A stretch of DNA of 64,000 nt from Cetobacterium ceti (GCF_900167275.1 NZ_FUWX01000004.1:1-64000), one strand, 5' to 3'; shown: positions 14,148 to 23,769, numbered from the stretch's first letter. Program-made: numbers and translations. The notes: generated from the sequence alone by a model not told the origin.

Positions 14148-15857
14148 ATGAGATTTAGTAAGTGTTATGTAAAAACTCTTAAGGAAACTCCAAAGGAAGC
14201 AGAAGTAATCAGTCATAAACTAATGTTAAGATCAGGAATGATTAAGAAATTAGCAAGTGGAGTATATACTTACTTACCTTTAGGGTTAAAAGCATTAAAA
14301 AAAGTAGAAAATATAATTAGAGAAGAGATGGATAGAGCAGGAGCTCAGGAAATTCTAATGCCTGTTTTACAACCAGCTGAACTTTGGCAAGAAAGTGGAA
14401 GATGGGATGTAATGGGTGCTGAAATGATGAGACTTACTGATAGACATGATAGATCATTTGTATTAGGACCAACACATGAGGAAGTTGTAACTGATATTAT
14501 TAGAAATGATATATCATCATATAAAGCATTACCATTAAACTTATATCAAATTCAAAATAAATTTAGAGATGAAAGAAGACCTAGATTTGGACTTATGAGA
14601 GGAAGAGAGTTTCTGATGAAAGATGGATATTCATTCCATACTACAACAGAATCTTTAGATGATGAGTTTGAAAATATGAAGGGAGCTTACTCAAAAGTAT
14701 TTGAAAGATGCGGTTTAAACTTTAGACCAGTTGAAGCAGATTCAGGTGCAATTGGTGGAAGTGGATCTCAAGAATTTCACGTATTAGCAGAATCTGGTGA
14801 AGATGAAATTATTTATTGTACTTCTTGTGATTATGCAGCAAACGTTGAAACAGCAACAAGTACAATTAATCACTTACCAAAGGCAGAGCTTTTAGAAGTT
14901 GTATTAAAAGATACTCCAAATGTTGCTAAAATAGAAGATGTAGTTGAGTATTTAAATGTTCCAGTAGAGCAAACTGTAAAAGCTATGATGTACAAAGATA
15001 TGGCAACTGATGAACCTTATATGGTATTAATTAGAGGAGACTTCGAAGTAAATGAAGTTAAATTAAAAAATATAATAGATACAGTTGATGTAGAAATGTT
15101 AACAGATGAAGAGTTAGAAAAATATGGATTAATTAAAGGATTTATTGGACCATATGGAATGGATTTAAAAGATATTAAAATCATTGCAGATCCATCAATA
15201 ACTGAAATTTCAAATCATACAGCAGGAGGAAATAAAAAGGATACTCACTATATGAACATGAACTATGGAAGAGATTATAAAGCTGATATAGTTGCAGATG
15301 TGAGAACTGTAAAAGTTGGTGAAACTTGTCCTAAGTGTGGTGGGAAATTAGATAGCGCTAGAGGAATTGAATGTGGACACATATTTAAATTAGGAAATAA
15401 ATATACTAAATCTTTAGGTGCTACATATTTAGATGAAAATGGAAAAACTCAAGTTATGACAATGGGATGCTATGGTATTGGAGTTTCAAGAACTTTAGCG
15501 GCTACAATTGAGCAAAACTTTGATGATAATGGTATTATATGGCCATCAGCAATAGCTCCATATACAGTGGATGTAATTCAAGCTAATATGAAAGATGAAG
15601 AGCAAGGAAAATTAGCTGAAGAAATATATAAGGAGTTATTAAATAATGGTGTAGATACTATGTTTGATGATAGAGATGAAAGAATAGGATTTAAATTTAA
15701 AGATGGAGATTTAATTGGATTCCCATTTAAAGTTGTTTGTGGTAAAAAAGCAGCTGAAGGAATTGTGGAATTAAAAATTAGAAGAACTAATGAAACAATT
15801 GAATTATCTAAGGAAGAAGTAGTGAAAACTATAAAAGATTTAATGAAACAATACTAA
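14148..15857 (+). CDS. proS: Prolyl-tRNA synthetase (bacterial type, with editing domain)
   Basis: A 569-aa class II synthetase. Motif 1 lies around GAQEILMPVLQP, motif 2 around FRDERRPRFGLMRGREFLMKD (shown here in part), and motif 3 in GCYGIGVSR. The INS (YbaK-like) editing insertion between ~225 and 405 (EDVVEYLNVPVEQTVKAM, TAGGNKKD) hydrolyses Ala-tRNA-Pro. A CxxC pair (CPKCGG) with a further Cys is present near 395. The length is normal. ATG follows GGAGG with 9-nt spacing. Confidence 0.97.
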   Translation: MRFSKCYVKTLKETPKEAEVISHKLMLRSGMIKKLASGVYTYLPLGLKALKKVENIIREEMDRAGAQEILMPVLQPAELWQESGRWDVMGAEMMRLTDRHDRSFVLGPTHEEVVTDIIRNDISSYKALPLNLYQIQNKFRDERRPRFGLMRGREFLMKDGYSFHTTTESLDDEFENMKGAYSKVFERCGLNFRPVEADSGAIGGSGSQEFHVLAESGEDEIIYCTSCDYAANVETATSTINHLPKAELLEVVLKDTPNVAKIEDVVEYLNVPVEQTVKAMMYKDMATDEPYMVLIRGDFEVNEVKLKNIIDTVDVEMLTDEELEKYGLIKGFIGPYGMDLKDIKIIADPSITEISNHTAGGNKKDTHYMNMNYGRDYKADIVADVRTVKVGETCPKCGGKLDSARGIECGHIFKLGNKYTKSLGATYLDENGKTQVMTMGCYGIGVSRTLAATIEQNFDDNGIIWPSAIAPYTVDVIQANMKDEEQGKLAEEIYKELLNNGVDTMFDDRDERIGFKFKDGDLIGFPFKVVCGKKAAEGIVELKIRRTNETIELSKEEVVKTIKDLMKQY

Positions 15858-15865
15858 TATGAATA

Positions 15866-16006
15866 TATGGGAGCTAGTAGTAACTGGCTGAGAGGAAACT
15901 GAGACTGTTTCGACCTTAACTGATCTGGGTAATGCTAGCGGAGTTGTTTATTCCTAGAAATAAGAATACATAATTGAGCTGTTGGGTTTACCAGCAGCTC
16001 TTTTTT
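15866..16006 (+). promoter_or_regulatory. TPP (THI-box) riboswitch with terminator
   Basis: The aptamer (about 15866-15948) shows the universal THI-box blocks: gggagct, CTGAGA at 15889-15894, and CTGATCTGGGTAATGCTAGCG at 15920-15940 split by one position from consensus. The expression platform is a 10-bp hairpin with one G-U pair (15976-15985 / 15991-16000, loop gttta) followed by TTTTTT, so excess thiamine pyrophosphate should stop transcription before thiD. It lies 24 nt upstream of thiD. Confidence 0.93.
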
Positions 16007-16029
16007 ATTTATAACACAGGAGGTTTAAC

Positions 16030-16836
16030 ATGAAAAATATCTTAACAATTGCAGGATCAGATTCTTGTGGTGGAGCAGGAATTCAAGCGGATTTAAAGGC
16101 TATGAGTGCTCAAGGAGTATATGGAATGAGCGTAATAACAGCTATAACCGCTCAAAATACCCAAGGAGTTTTTGCAGTAGAAGAATTATCTAAAGAAATA
16201 ATAGAGAAACAAATAGAGGTTATTTTTGAAGATATAGAAGTTCATGGAGTTAAGGTAGGAATGTTATCTAGTAAATATATTATAGATACGGTTTTAGAGG
16301 GGTTAAAAAAGTATAAGGTAAAAAATTTAGTTATTGATCCAGTTATGATTTCTAAAAGTGGATATAATCTTTTAAGACCTGAAGCTGTGGAAGCCTTGAA
16401 AAAATTAATAGGAATTGGAGATTTAATAACACCAAATGTTCCTGAAGCAGAAGTTTTAGGAGAGATAAAAATTAAAAATGAAGATGACATGATTGAAGCG
16501 GGAAGAAGAATTCAGAAAATGGGTGCTAAAAATGTTTTGATCAAAGGTGGACATAGGATGGATAGTCCTACAGATATTTTAATCACTGAAGATGGTAGAG
16601 TAGTGAAATATAAAGGAAAAAGATTTGAAACTAAAAATACCCATGGAACAGGATGTACTTTGTCTTCAACAATTGTTTCCTATTTAGGTAAGGGAGATAG
16701 TGTAGAAGAGGCAGTACAAAAGGGAAAAGATTATATCTCAAAGGCCATAGAAAATTCATTTGATTTAGGACATGGAGTAGGACCAGTTGGCCATTTTATA
16801 GAACTTTATAAAAAAGCTGGTGTGGATTATGAATAA
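16030..16836 (+). CDS. thiD: Hydroxymethylpyrimidine / phosphomethylpyrimidine kinase
   Basis: A 268-aa ribokinase-fold kinase that phosphorylates HMP and HMP-P for thiamine synthesis or salvage. Visible: TIAGSDSCGGAGIQADLK near the N-terminus (HMP site), DPVMISKSG, LITPNVPEAEVL and the anion-hole motif THGTGCTLSS with catalytic Cys. Starts at ATG 16030 after CAGGAGGT, directly behind the TPP riboswitch terminator. Its stop overlaps the next gene by 8 nt, so the pair is coupled. Confidence 0.95.
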   Translation: MKNILTIAGSDSCGGAGIQADLKAMSAQGVYGMSVITAITAQNTQGVFAVEELSKEIIEKQIEVIFEDIEVHGVKVGMLSSKYIIDTVLEGLKKYKVKNLVIDPVMISKSGYNLLRPEAVEALKKLIGIGDLITPNVPEAEVLGEIKIKNEDDMIEAGRRIQKMGAKNVLIKGGHRMDSPTDILITEDGRVVKYKGKRFETKNTHGTGCTLSSTIVSYLGKGDSVEEAVQKGKDYISKAIENSFDLGHGVGPVGHFIELYKKAGVDYE

Positions 16837-18268
16837 AAAAATATATAATCTATGTTTAGTTACAGATAGAGATATTTTAAATGGAAAATCTTTAGAAAAA
16901 GCGGTGGAAGATAGTATTTTAGGTGGAGCCACCATGATTCAATTGAGAGAAAAAAATATATGTGAAAATGAGTTTATTGAAATTGGAAAAAAAATTAAGA
17001 AAATTACAGATAAATATAATATTCCTTTGTTAATAAATGATAAGGTTAATGTGGCTTTAGAAATAGATGCTAATGGAGTACATTTAGGACAAGATGATAT
17101 GAATCCAGTGAAAGCTAGAGAAATCTTAGGAGAAAATAAGATAATAGGACTTTCAATTTCTACTTTAGAGGAGTTTAAAAAGTCCAAGGAGTATCCAGTT
17201 GATTATTATGGAGTGGGACCTATATATCCTACTACAAGTAAATCTGATGCACAAAAACCAATGGGATTAGAGGGGTTAAAAGAGTTGAGCAAATTAACAG
17301 ATAAACCTTTAATGGCTATAGGGGGAATAACTGAAGAAAATACATTGGAAATTTTAGAAAATGGTGGAGATGGAATAGCAGTTATATCTAATATTTTAAA
17401 AGATGAGAATGTTAAGAGAAATACAAAAAAATTAAAAACTATTTTTGAAAAGAAAGAGCTAATGGAAAAAGTTGCTGGAAAGATAGAAAAATTAAGAGAT
17501 AGAAACCCCCTTATATATCATTTAACAAATATGGTTACAATAAACGATTGTGCAAATGTTACTTTAGGTATAGGAGCATCTCCACTTATGTCATTTTCAG
17601 AAGAAGAGTTAGAAGATATTATAAAAATATCAGAAGCTCTTGTTTTAAATATAGGGACTATGGATAAGGAAATGGTTTCTATGGCAGTAAAAATGGGAAA
17701 AATGGGAAATAAATATAAAAAACCAATAGTTTTTGATCCTGTTGGAGCTGGGGCAACAAAGGCAAGAAAAGAACTAGTAGAAAAATTAATGGAAAATATT
17801 AAATTTTCTGTGGTAAAGGGAAATTTAGCAGAGATAAAAAGTATTTTAAATTTTGAAAGTGAAAGTAAAGGGGTAGATTCCTTAGATTTTTCATTGGAAG
17901 ATGAAATATTAAAAGTAGGAAAAGAGTTTTATGAAAAATATAATACAGTTTTATGTATAACAGGGAAAAATGATTATATTTTTTCAAAGGAAAATATTAT
18001 AAAGATACAAAATGGTCATGAAAATATGGGAAAAGTTACAGGAACAGGGTGTATGACAGGGTCTCTTATTGGAAGTTTTTTAGGTGGAGGAGAGACAGAT
18101 TTTTTAAGTGGAATATTAGGAGTAGGTATAATGGGTATTGCTGGGGAAATGGGTCAAGAAGAAAGTAAATATTTAGGTACAGGAACATTAAGAGTAAAAA
18201 TTATAGATAAAATTTCTAAAATGAATTCAAAGATTTTTTTAGAAAATATAAAACTAGAGAGCATTTAA
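16829..18268 (+). CDS. thiE-thiM: ThiE-ThiM fusion: thiamine-phosphate synthase and hydroxyethylthiazole kinase
   Basis: A 479-aa two-domain enzyme (ATG 16829, overlapping the thiD stop). Residues ~5-205 are ThiE: VTDR, MIQLREKN, PLLINDKV, GVHLGQDDM, GVGPIYPTTSK and AIGGI, coupling HMP-PP with thiazole phosphate. Residues ~212-479 are ThiM: PLIYHLTNMVTINDCAN, SPLMSF, VFDPVGAGAT, KGNLAEI and VTGTGCMTGSLIG, phosphorylating thiazole alcohol. Fusion of the two gives thiazole salvage plus coupling in one chain, as in yeast Thi6. With ThiD this is a salvage set; no de novo thiC, thiG or thiH is nearby. ATG 16829 is preferred over GTG 16820. Confidence 0.93.
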   Translation: MNKKIYNLCLVTDRDILNGKSLEKAVEDSILGGATMIQLREKNICENEFIEIGKKIKKITDKYNIPLLINDKVNVALEIDANGVHLGQDDMNPVKAREILGENKIIGLSISTLEEFKKSKEYPVDYYGVGPIYPTTSKSDAQKPMGLEGLKELSKLTDKPLMAIGGITEENTLEILENGGDGIAVISNILKDENVKRNTKKLKTIFEKKELMEKVAGKIEKLRDRNPLIYHLTNMVTINDCANVTLGIGASPLMSFSEEELEDIIKISEALVLNIGTMDKEMVSMAVKMGKMGNKYKKPIVFDPVGAGATKARKELVEKLMENIKFSVVKGNLAEIKSILNFESESKGVDSLDFSLEDEILKVGKEFYEKYNTVLCITGKNDYIFSKENIIKIQNGHENMGKVTGTGCMTGSLIGSFLGGGETDFLSGILGVGIMGIAGEMGQEESKYLGTGTLRVKIIDKISKMNSKIFLENIKLESI

Positions 18269-18288
18269 TGCTCTCTAGGATTTTTTTT
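18254..18288. terminator. Terminator after the thi operon
   Basis: A 12-bp perfect stem (ctagagagcatt / aatgctctctag, centre T) followed by a run of eight T (18281-18288). It also lies at the end of the convergent flavodoxin gene. Confidence 0.9.
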
Positions 18289-18790
18289 ATTGAAATAAAG
18301 GTTTAATTTCTTCTAACCAAGCAGCAATTCTATCTGGAGTATCATCATCTTGATTAGCCTCATCTAAAGCTAAACCGATAAATTGTCCATTTATAACAGC
18401 TTCAGTTTCCTCATAGTGATATCCTTCATCAGGAGTGAACCCAATAACTGTACCCCCTTGGGAAGTAACAGCATCATATAAAATTTTCATAGCACCAACA
18501 AAGGATTCCCCAAAGGCATATTGATTTCCTAATCCTACAATGGCAACTGTTTTATTTGTAAAATCAATATTTTTAAATTGAGGAAAAACATTCTCCCAAT
18601 CACTTTGAAGTTCTCCTACACCATATGTTGGAGAAACTAAAATTAAGTTATCATATTCTTCAATGGAATTGATTCCGTTAGCAACATCATAAACCTCGTA
18701 GTCATCTCCTCTTAAGTAAAATTCAATTTCGTCAACTATTCCTAAAGTTTTACCAGAGGTAGAACCATAAAATACACCTATTTTTTTCAT
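18287..18790 (-). CDS. Flavodoxin (long chain)
   Basis: A 167-aa flavodoxin from ATG 18790 (GGAGG 9 nt upstream; a start at 18805 would run into tcdA). The FMN phosphate loop is GSTSGKT (~9-15), followed by SPTYGVGELQSDW (~55-67, the 60s loop) and GLGNQYAFGESFV (~85-97, the 90s loop). An inserted segment near 118-140 marks the long-chain type. It carries electrons at low potential and may replace ferredoxin under iron limitation. The gene follows tcdA by one base. Confidence 0.93.
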   Translation of the reverse strand: MKKIGVFYGSTSGKTLGIVDEIEFYLRGDDYEVYDVANGINSIEEYDNLILVSPTYGVGELQSDWENVFPQFKNIDFTNKTVAIVGLGNQYAFGESFVGAMKILYDAVTSQGGTVIGFTPDEGYHYEETEAVINGQFIGLALDEANQDDDTPDRIAAWLEEIKPLFQ

Positions 18791-18791
18791 A

Positions 18792-19517
18792 TTAATTTCC
18801 TCCAATATTTTTCAAATTACAAATATCCTTAATAACTTCACTAGCAATTATAAGTCCTGCCACAGAAGGAACAAAGGACACGCTTCCTACATTGACTTGT
18901 TTTTCTCTATTATTCCCTTGATTTTTAGGTTTCATAGGAAGTTCTCTAGAGTAAACAACTTTTAATTTTTTTATTCTTCTGTCTTTTAATTCTTTTCTCA
19001 TAACTTTAGCTAGGGGACAGACTGATGTTTTATAAATATCGCTGACTTCAAGCATTGTTGGATTAATTTTATTACCTGTTCCCATAGAAGAAATAATAGG
19101 AATATTATAATCCTTAGCAATTTCTATTAAATCTAATTTAGCAGTTACTATATCTATAGCATCTACAATATAAGAATAGTTTTTATCTTTAGAAAAGAAT
19201 AGATCTTTTTTATCTTTAAAAAACTTTTCTTTATAAATATTAATTTTTAAATTAGGATTTATAGAAAGAGCTCTCTCTTTCATAACTGCCACTTTATCTA
19301 ATCCAATAGTATTTGTAGTTGCTATAATTTGTCTATTGAGATTAGTAATATCAATAGTATCAAAATCTACAATGGAGATTTCTCCAACACCTGCTCTAAC
19401 TAAAGCTTCAACAGTGAAGCCTCCAACTCCCCCAACTCCAAAAATTAACACATGAGAATTTTGAAGTTTTTGAAGATTTTCCTCACCAATTAATAGCTCT
19501 GTTCTTTGAAATATCAT
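18792..19517 (-). CDS. tcdA: tRNA threonylcarbamoyladenosine dehydratase
   Basis: A 241-aa member of the E1-like ThiF/HesA superfamily. It shows LIFGVGGVGGFTVEALVRAG (nucleotide-binding loop, ~28-47), DFDTIDITNLNRQI, DAIDIVTAKL and SSMGTGNKINP, the set of TcdA/CsdL, which cyclises t6A37 to ct6A in tRNAs reading ANN codons. ThiF and MoeB relatives usually have a CxxC zinc site, which is absent here. Promoter elements were not clear on this strand. It is one base upstream of the flavodoxin gene. Confidence 0.9.
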   Translation of the reverse strand: MIFQRTELLIGEENLQKLQNSHVLIFGVGGVGGFTVEALVRAGVGEISIVDFDTIDITNLNRQIIATTNTIGLDKVAVMKERALSINPNLKINIYKEKFFKDKKDLFFSKDKNYSYIVDAIDIVTAKLDLIEIAKDYNIPIISSMGTGNKINPTMLEVSDIYKTSVCPLAKVMRKELKDRRIKKLKVVYSRELPMKPKNQGNNREKQVNVGSVSFVPSVAGLIIASEVIKDICNLKNIGGN

Positions 19518-19611
19518 ATATATATTATCACCCTTTTAATTCTTTACTAATTACATAAGGATTATATAATAAATAAGTTTAAATTTCAAGAGTAACCTTG
19601 ATTTTATTATA

Positions 19612-19640
19612 TTGACAAAAGTTGATAGGTATAGTATAAT
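19612..19640 (+). promoter_or_regulatory. Consensus promoter of the rplU operon
   Basis: TTGACA (19612-19617), exactly 17 nt, TATAAT (19635-19640): both hexamers perfect, as expected for a ribosomal protein operon. Confidence 0.9.
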
Positions 19641-19645
19641 TTCAG

Positions 19646-19696
19646 ATAGATTACGCATGGAGAGGGTCTTCAGCAACCTGAAACCAGCGATCTTAT
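19646..19696 (+). promoter_or_regulatory. L21 leader RNA (ribosomal protein autoregulatory element)
   Basis: The leader between promoter and ribosome binding site folds into stacked helices: P1 ATAGAT(19646-19651)/ATCTTAT(19690-19696, one bulge), P2a CGC(19654-19656)/GCG(19687-19689), P2b TGG(19658-19660)/CCA(19684-19686) around a bulged A, and an inner AGG/CCT helix. Position and form fit the L21 leader known from other bacteria. L21 or L27 binding is inferred. Confidence 0.7.
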
Positions 19697-19714
19697 ACTT
19701 ATGGAGGTGTTAGA

Positions 19715-20026
19715 ATGTACGCAGTTATAAAAACTGGAGGAAAACAGTACAAAGTTGCAGTAGGTGAAGTATTAAGAGTTGAGAAACTAAATGCTGAAGT
19801 TAACACAACTGTAGAATTAACAGAGGTTCTTTTAGTAGCTAATGGAGAAGATGTAAAAGTTGGAACTCCAGTAGTTGAAGGAGCAAAAGTTGTAGCAGAG
19901 GTTTTAGCTCAAGGTAAAGGAGCTAAAGTAGTTAACTTCAAATACAAGCCAAAGACAGGATATCACAGAAAGAAAGGTCATAGACAACTTTTCACTGAGA
20001 TAAAAGTAACAGCAATCAACGCATAA
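19715..20026 (+). CDS. rplU: 50S ribosomal protein L21
   Basis: 103 aa, full length. [14 protein letters not shown] at the start and [23 protein letters not shown] near the end are the L21 signature; the latter basic stretch contacts 23S rRNA. First gene of the rplU-prp-rpmA operon; the next gene follows after 6 nt. Codon usage (GGA, GTA, AAC) is biased, as in highly expressed genes. Confidence 0.98.
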   Translation: MYAVIKTGGKQYKVAVGEVLRVEKLNAEVNTTVELTEVLLVANGEDVKVGTPVVEGAKVVAEVLAQGKGAKVVNFKYKPKTGYHRKKGHRQLFTEIKVTAINA

Positions 20027-20032
20027 TTAATT

Positions 20033-20368
20033 ATGACAAAGATTGAGGTATTTAAAAAAAACGGTAGAATAGTGAGATACAAAGCTACTGGACATGCTGA
20101 GTATGCTGATCTAGGAGAAGATATTGTATGTGCTGCCCTATCTACTACTTTACAATTTCCACTAGCTGGAATGCAAGAAGTATTAGAGATAACTCCTAAA
20201 TTTGAAATCGACTCAGATGGATATTTAGAAGTTGATTTAAGAGGAATGGATTTTTCTTTTAAAGAAAGAGAAGTAAATACACTTTTAGAGAGTATGCTAG
20301 TAATGTTAAAGGAATTATCAAAGGGATATCCCAAAAATTTAAAGCTTGTAGAGAAGGAGGAAAAATAG
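20033..20368 (+). CDS. prp: Ribosomal-processing cysteine protease Prp
   Basis: 111 aa. Prp (YsxB) removes the N-terminal extension of L27 before ribosome assembly. The catalytic His is in ATGHAEYA (~22) and the Cys in [13 protein letters not shown] (~34), at the spacing of the S. aureus enzyme. It lies between rplU and rpmA in the standard order, and the L27 product next to it carries the matching cleavage site, so the pair is functional by context. Confidence 0.93.
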   Translation: MTKIEVFKKNGRIVRYKATGHAEYADLGEDIVCAALSTTLQFPLAGMQEVLEITPKFEIDSDGYLEVDLRGMDFSFKEREVNTLLESMLVMLKELSKGYPKNLKLVEKEEK

Positions 20369-20369
20369 G

Positions 20370-20660
20370 ATGTTATTTACATTAAATATACAGTTATTTG
20401 CGAAGAAAAAGGGACAAGGTTCTGTAAAGAACGGAAGAGATTCTAATCCTAAATATCTTGGAGTTAAGAAGTATGATGGAGAGGCTGTAAAGGCTGGAAA
20501 CATCATCGTTAGACAAAGAGGAAACCAATTCCACGCTGGAAACAACATGGGATGTGGAAAGGATCACACTCTATTTGCTCTAATCGACGGATATGTAAAA
20601 TTCGAAAGAGTTGGAAGAGACAAGAAACAAGTTTCTATATACGCAGAGAAAGCTAACTAA
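20370..20660 (+). CDS. rpmA: 50S ribosomal protein L27 (N-terminally extended precursor)
   Basis: 96 aa. It starts with a 10-residue extension [11 protein letters not shown] followed by [14 protein letters not shown]. The NIQLFA motif is the Prp cleavage site; cutting after Ala exposes the mature KKKG N-terminus that reaches the peptidyl transferase centre. [21 protein letters not shown] is the L27 core. The ATG follows GGAGG in the prp end, 1 nt after its stop. A strong terminator follows. Confidence 0.97.
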   Translation: MLFTLNIQLFAKKKGQGSVKNGRDSNPKYLGVKKYDGEAVKAGNIIVRQRGNQFHAGNNMGCGKDHTLFALIDGYVKFERVGRDKKQVSIYAEKAN

Positions 20661-20668
20661 TAGAACCG

Positions 20669-20697
20669 AATCGGCATTTTATGCCGATTTTTTTATT
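20669..20697 (+). terminator. Terminator of the rplU operon
   Basis: aatcggcat / atgccgatt, 9-bp perfect stem with a TTT loop, followed by TTTTTTTATTTT. Confidence 0.92.
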
Positions 20698-20750
20698 TTT
20701 TGAAAAAATTACATGTTCACATATTGAAAAAATAAAAAAGTGGAGGTAAT

Positions 20751-20768
20751 ATGAAAATGATGAAATAG
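20751..20768 (+). CDS. Five-codon leader reading frame upstream of glgB (MKMMK-stop)
   Basis: ATG AAA ATG ATG AAA TAG, preceded by the best ribosome binding site of the region (GTGGAGG, 7 nt away). Its stop codon is directly followed by an ATG at 20769 in the glgB frame, and glgB's preferred ATG is at 20781. It may be translated and feed ribosomes into glgB by reinitiation; no peptide function is implied. Confidence 0.4.
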   Translation: MKMMK

Positions 20769-20780
20769 ATGGGGGTGTGT

Positions 20781-22637
20781 ATGAAAAATAACATAGATAT
20801 ATATTTATTTCATAGGGGAGAACATAGGAAAACCTATGACTTTTTAGGAGTTCATTATAGTGAAGAGAAAACAATTTTTAGAACATGGGCACCTAATGCA
20901 AAAAAGATAGAATTAGTTGGCGATTTCAATAATTGGATTGGTGTTCCAATGGTGAAAATAAATAACGAAGGAATTTGGGAAGTTGAAGTAAAAAATGTTA
21001 GAAAACTGGATAGATATAAATATAAAATTGAAAGTCAAAAAGGATTAGTTCAATATAAAAGTGATCCATATGGGATATATTCAGAAAAAAGACCAAATAC
21101 AGCAAGTGTAGTATATAAAATTGAAGACTTTTTATGGAAAGATAAAAAATGGATGGGGAAAAAACATTTCTCAAAGGATAAACCATTAAACATATATGAG
21201 GTTCATTTGGGTTCGTGGAAACAAAAAGAAAATAGAGAATTTTTAAATTATAAAGAACTGGCTAAGGAATTAGTGAAATATGTAAAAAGTATGAATTATA
21301 ATTGCGTGGAAATACTTCCAATAAATGAACATCCTTTAGATGATTCGTGGGGGTATCAAGGAACAGGATTTTTTTCAACTACGAGTAGATATGGAACACC
21401 AGAAGATTTTATGTATTTTGTAAATTATCTTCATTGTAATGAAATAGGTGTTATTTTAGATTGGGTTCCTGGGCATTTTTGTAAAGATGAACATGGCCTT
21501 TATTTATTTGATGGAACTCCTACATATGAGTATAGTTGGGATTTATTAAGAGAAAATCATGAATGGGGGACAGCAAATTTTGATTTCTCTAGAAATGAAG
21601 TTAGAAGTTTTTTAATATCAAATGCTCTTTATTGGTTAAAGGAATTTCATATAGATGGGCTTCGAGTAGATGCAGTAGCTAATATAATATATTTAGATTA
21701 TGGAAAGAAGAGTCATCCTAATTTAAAAAATGAATATGGAGAAAATATTAACTTATCAGGAATAAATTTTTTAAGAGAACTAAATAGAGTTATAAAAAAA
21801 GAAGTTCCAAGGGCAATAACAATCGCTGAGGAATCAACAGCCTGGTATGGAGTAACTAAGTTGGAAAATGAAAATGGTCTTGGATTTGATTATAAATGGA
21901 ATATGGGATGGATGAATGATACTTTGAGTTATATAAAAGAAGATCCTATTTTTAGAGGAGGAAATCATAAAAAATTAACTTTTCCTATGTTGTATGCCTA
22001 TTCAGAAAATTATATTTTACCATTTTCCCACGATGAAGTTGTTCATGGAAAAAAATCTCTAATAAATAAAATACCTGGAACTCTAGAAGAGAAACTTGGA
22101 AATTTAAAAGCCCTATATGGGTATATGATAACTCAACCAGGTAAAAAGTTGCAATTTATGGGGAATGAATTTGCCCATTATTTAGAATGGAGATTTTATG
22201 AGGAACTTGAATGGAAAATTACAAAGGAAGCTCCTGGAAAATATATAAAAAGATTTGTGAAAGATTTGAATAAAATATATTTAAAAGAAAAAGCACTATG
22301 GGAAAAAGATAGTTCTTGGGATGGATTTCAATGGATTGATGGAAATAATGAAAGCACAAGTGTTATAAGTTATTATAGAAAAGGAAAAAAAATTGAGGAT
22401 GATTTAATTATAATAATAAATTTTTCAGGTGTTAATTGGGAAAAATATAGAATAGGAGTAAATAAAAAAATAAAATATAAAGAAATTTTGAATAGTAATA
22501 AAAATATATATGGAGGTCATGACGAAGGGAATAAAAATATTTATTTTTCAGAAAAGGTGGGGTGGCACGGATTTCACTACAGCATTGAATTAATGATACC
22601 TGCTTTTTCAGTTTTTATCTTAAAGGGAGAATATTAA
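20781..22637 (+). CDS. glgB: 1,4-alpha-glucan branching enzyme
   Basis: 618 aa from ATG 20781 (GGGGGTG 6 nt upstream; ATG 20769 is in frame and adjoins the leader stop). It forms alpha-1,6 branches in glycogen. Order: CBM48 domain (~15-110, [25 protein letters not shown]), GH13 barrel with the conserved regions [15 protein letters not shown] (nucleophile Asp), AEES (acid/base Glu) and [10 protein letters not shown] (third Asp), then a C-terminal beta domain. First gene of glgB-C-D-A. Confidence 0.96.
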   Translation: MKNNIDIYLFHRGEHRKTYDFLGVHYSEEKTIFRTWAPNAKKIELVGDFNNWIGVPMVKINNEGIWEVEVKNVRKLDRYKYKIESQKGLVQYKSDPYGIYSEKRPNTASVVYKIEDFLWKDKKWMGKKHFSKDKPLNIYEVHLGSWKQKENREFLNYKELAKELVKYVKSMNYNCVEILPINEHPLDDSWGYQGTGFFSTTSRYGTPEDFMYFVNYLHCNEIGVILDWVPGHFCKDEHGLYLFDGTPTYEYSWDLLRENHEWGTANFDFSRNEVRSFLISNALYWLKEFHIDGLRVDAVANIIYLDYGKKSHPNLKNEYGENINLSGINFLRELNRVIKKEVPRAITIAEESTAWYGVTKLENENGLGFDYKWNMGWMNDTLSYIKEDPIFRGGNHKKLTFPMLYAYSENYILPFSHDEVVHGKKSLINKIPGTLEEKLGNLKALYGYMITQPGKKLQFMGNEFAHYLEWRFYEELEWKITKEAPGKYIKRFVKDLNKIYLKEKALWEKDSSWDGFQWIDGNNESTSVISYYRKGKKIEDDLIIIINFSGVNWEKYRIGVNKKIKYKEILNSNKNIYGGHDEGNKNIYFSEKVGWHGFHYSIELMIPAFSVFILKGEY

Positions 22638-22651
22638 CTGGAGGAGAAAGT

Positions 22652-23758
22652 ATGGAGAAGAAAGAGATAATTGGAATGATTTTAGCAGGGGGAGAGGGAA
22701 GTCGACTATCTCCTTTAACAAAAAAAATAGCAAAGCCAGCTGTACCTTTTGGTGGAAGATATAGAATTATAGATTTTACTTTAAGCAATTGTTGTAACTC
22801 AGGAATAGATACTGTGGGAGTTTTGACTCAGTATGAACCACATATTTTAAATCAACATATAGGAACGGGAACTCCTTGGGATTTAAATAGATTAAATGGA
22901 GGGGTGACAGTTTTACAACCTCATAGAAAAAAAGAGGGAGGAGGATGGTACACAGGAACAGCTAATGCTATATATCAAAATATAGAGTATATTGAAAAAT
23001 ATTCTCCTGAGCACATATTAATACTTTCTGGGGATCATATATATAAAATGGATTATGGGAAAATGTTTGCATTTCATAAAAATAAAAATGCAGATGTGAC
23101 TATAGCAGTTATTAAAGTTTCCTATGAAGAGGCAAATAGATTTGGAATTATGAATGCTAATAAAGAAAATGAAATTTATGAATTTGAAGAAAAGCCAAAA
23201 AATCCTAAAAGTAATTTAGCATCTATGGGAGTGTATATTTTCAAATGGGAAGTATTGAAAAAAGCTCTATTAGAAGATAAAGAAAATAAAAAATCTGAAA
23301 ATGATTTTGGAAAAAATATAATACCTAAATTATTAAATGAAAATAAAAAATTAATATCCTATGAATTTGAAGGTTATTGGAAAGATGTGGGAACTATAGA
23401 TAGTCTATGGGAAGCACACATGGATTTATTAAAAAGAGAAGATAAATTAGACATATATGATAAGAATTGGAAAATATATACAAGGCAAGAAACCTATCCT
23501 CCACAGTATATAAGTCAAGATGCTAGTATAAAAAATTCTTTTATAGATGAAGGGTGTGAAATAGAAGGTATTATAGAAAATTCTATAATTTTTCCTGGTG
23601 TGAAAATTGGGAAAAATACAATTATACGGAACTCTGTAATTATGAAAGATGTAATTATAAAGGAAAATATAGTTGTAGAAAAATCTATAGTAGGAGATGG
23701 GGTTATATTAGAAGAGAATTTATTAGGAGATGAAGAAATTTTTGTGAGGGTAAAATAG
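22652..23758 (+). CDS. glgC: Glucose-1-phosphate adenylyltransferase, catalytic subunit
   Basis: 368 aa. Makes ADP-glucose from ATP and glucose 1-phosphate. The N-terminal nucleotidyltransferase has [25 protein letters not shown] (partly shown: the GGxGxRL loop and the [14 protein letters not shown] substrate loop), [19 protein letters not shown] and FEEKP; residues ~290-368 form the left-handed beta-helix ([17 protein letters not shown]). It is followed after 11 nt by glgD, the usual partner. Starts at ATG 22652 after GGAGGAG. Confidence 0.96.
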   Translation: MEKKEIIGMILAGGEGSRLSPLTKKIAKPAVPFGGRYRIIDFTLSNCCNSGIDTVGVLTQYEPHILNQHIGTGTPWDLNRLNGGVTVLQPHRKKEGGGWYTGTANAIYQNIEYIEKYSPEHILILSGDHIYKMDYGKMFAFHKNKNADVTIAVIKVSYEEANRFGIMNANKENEIYEFEEKPKNPKSNLASMGVYIFKWEVLKKALLEDKENKKSENDFGKNIIPKLLNENKKLISYEFEGYWKDVGTIDSLWEAHMDLLKREDKLDIYDKNWKIYTRQETYPPQYISQDASIKNSFIDEGCEIEGIIENSIIFPGVKIGKNTIIRNSVIMKDVIIKENIVVEKSIVGDGVILEENLLGDEEIFVRVK

Positions 23759-23769
23759 GGGGGATAAAA

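Noticed and set aside
16829-18268. A frameshift or assembly fusion between separate thiE and thiM genes.
   Set aside because: The linker is short and in frame, with no stop or internal ribosome binding site at the join, so a real fusion is the simpler reading.
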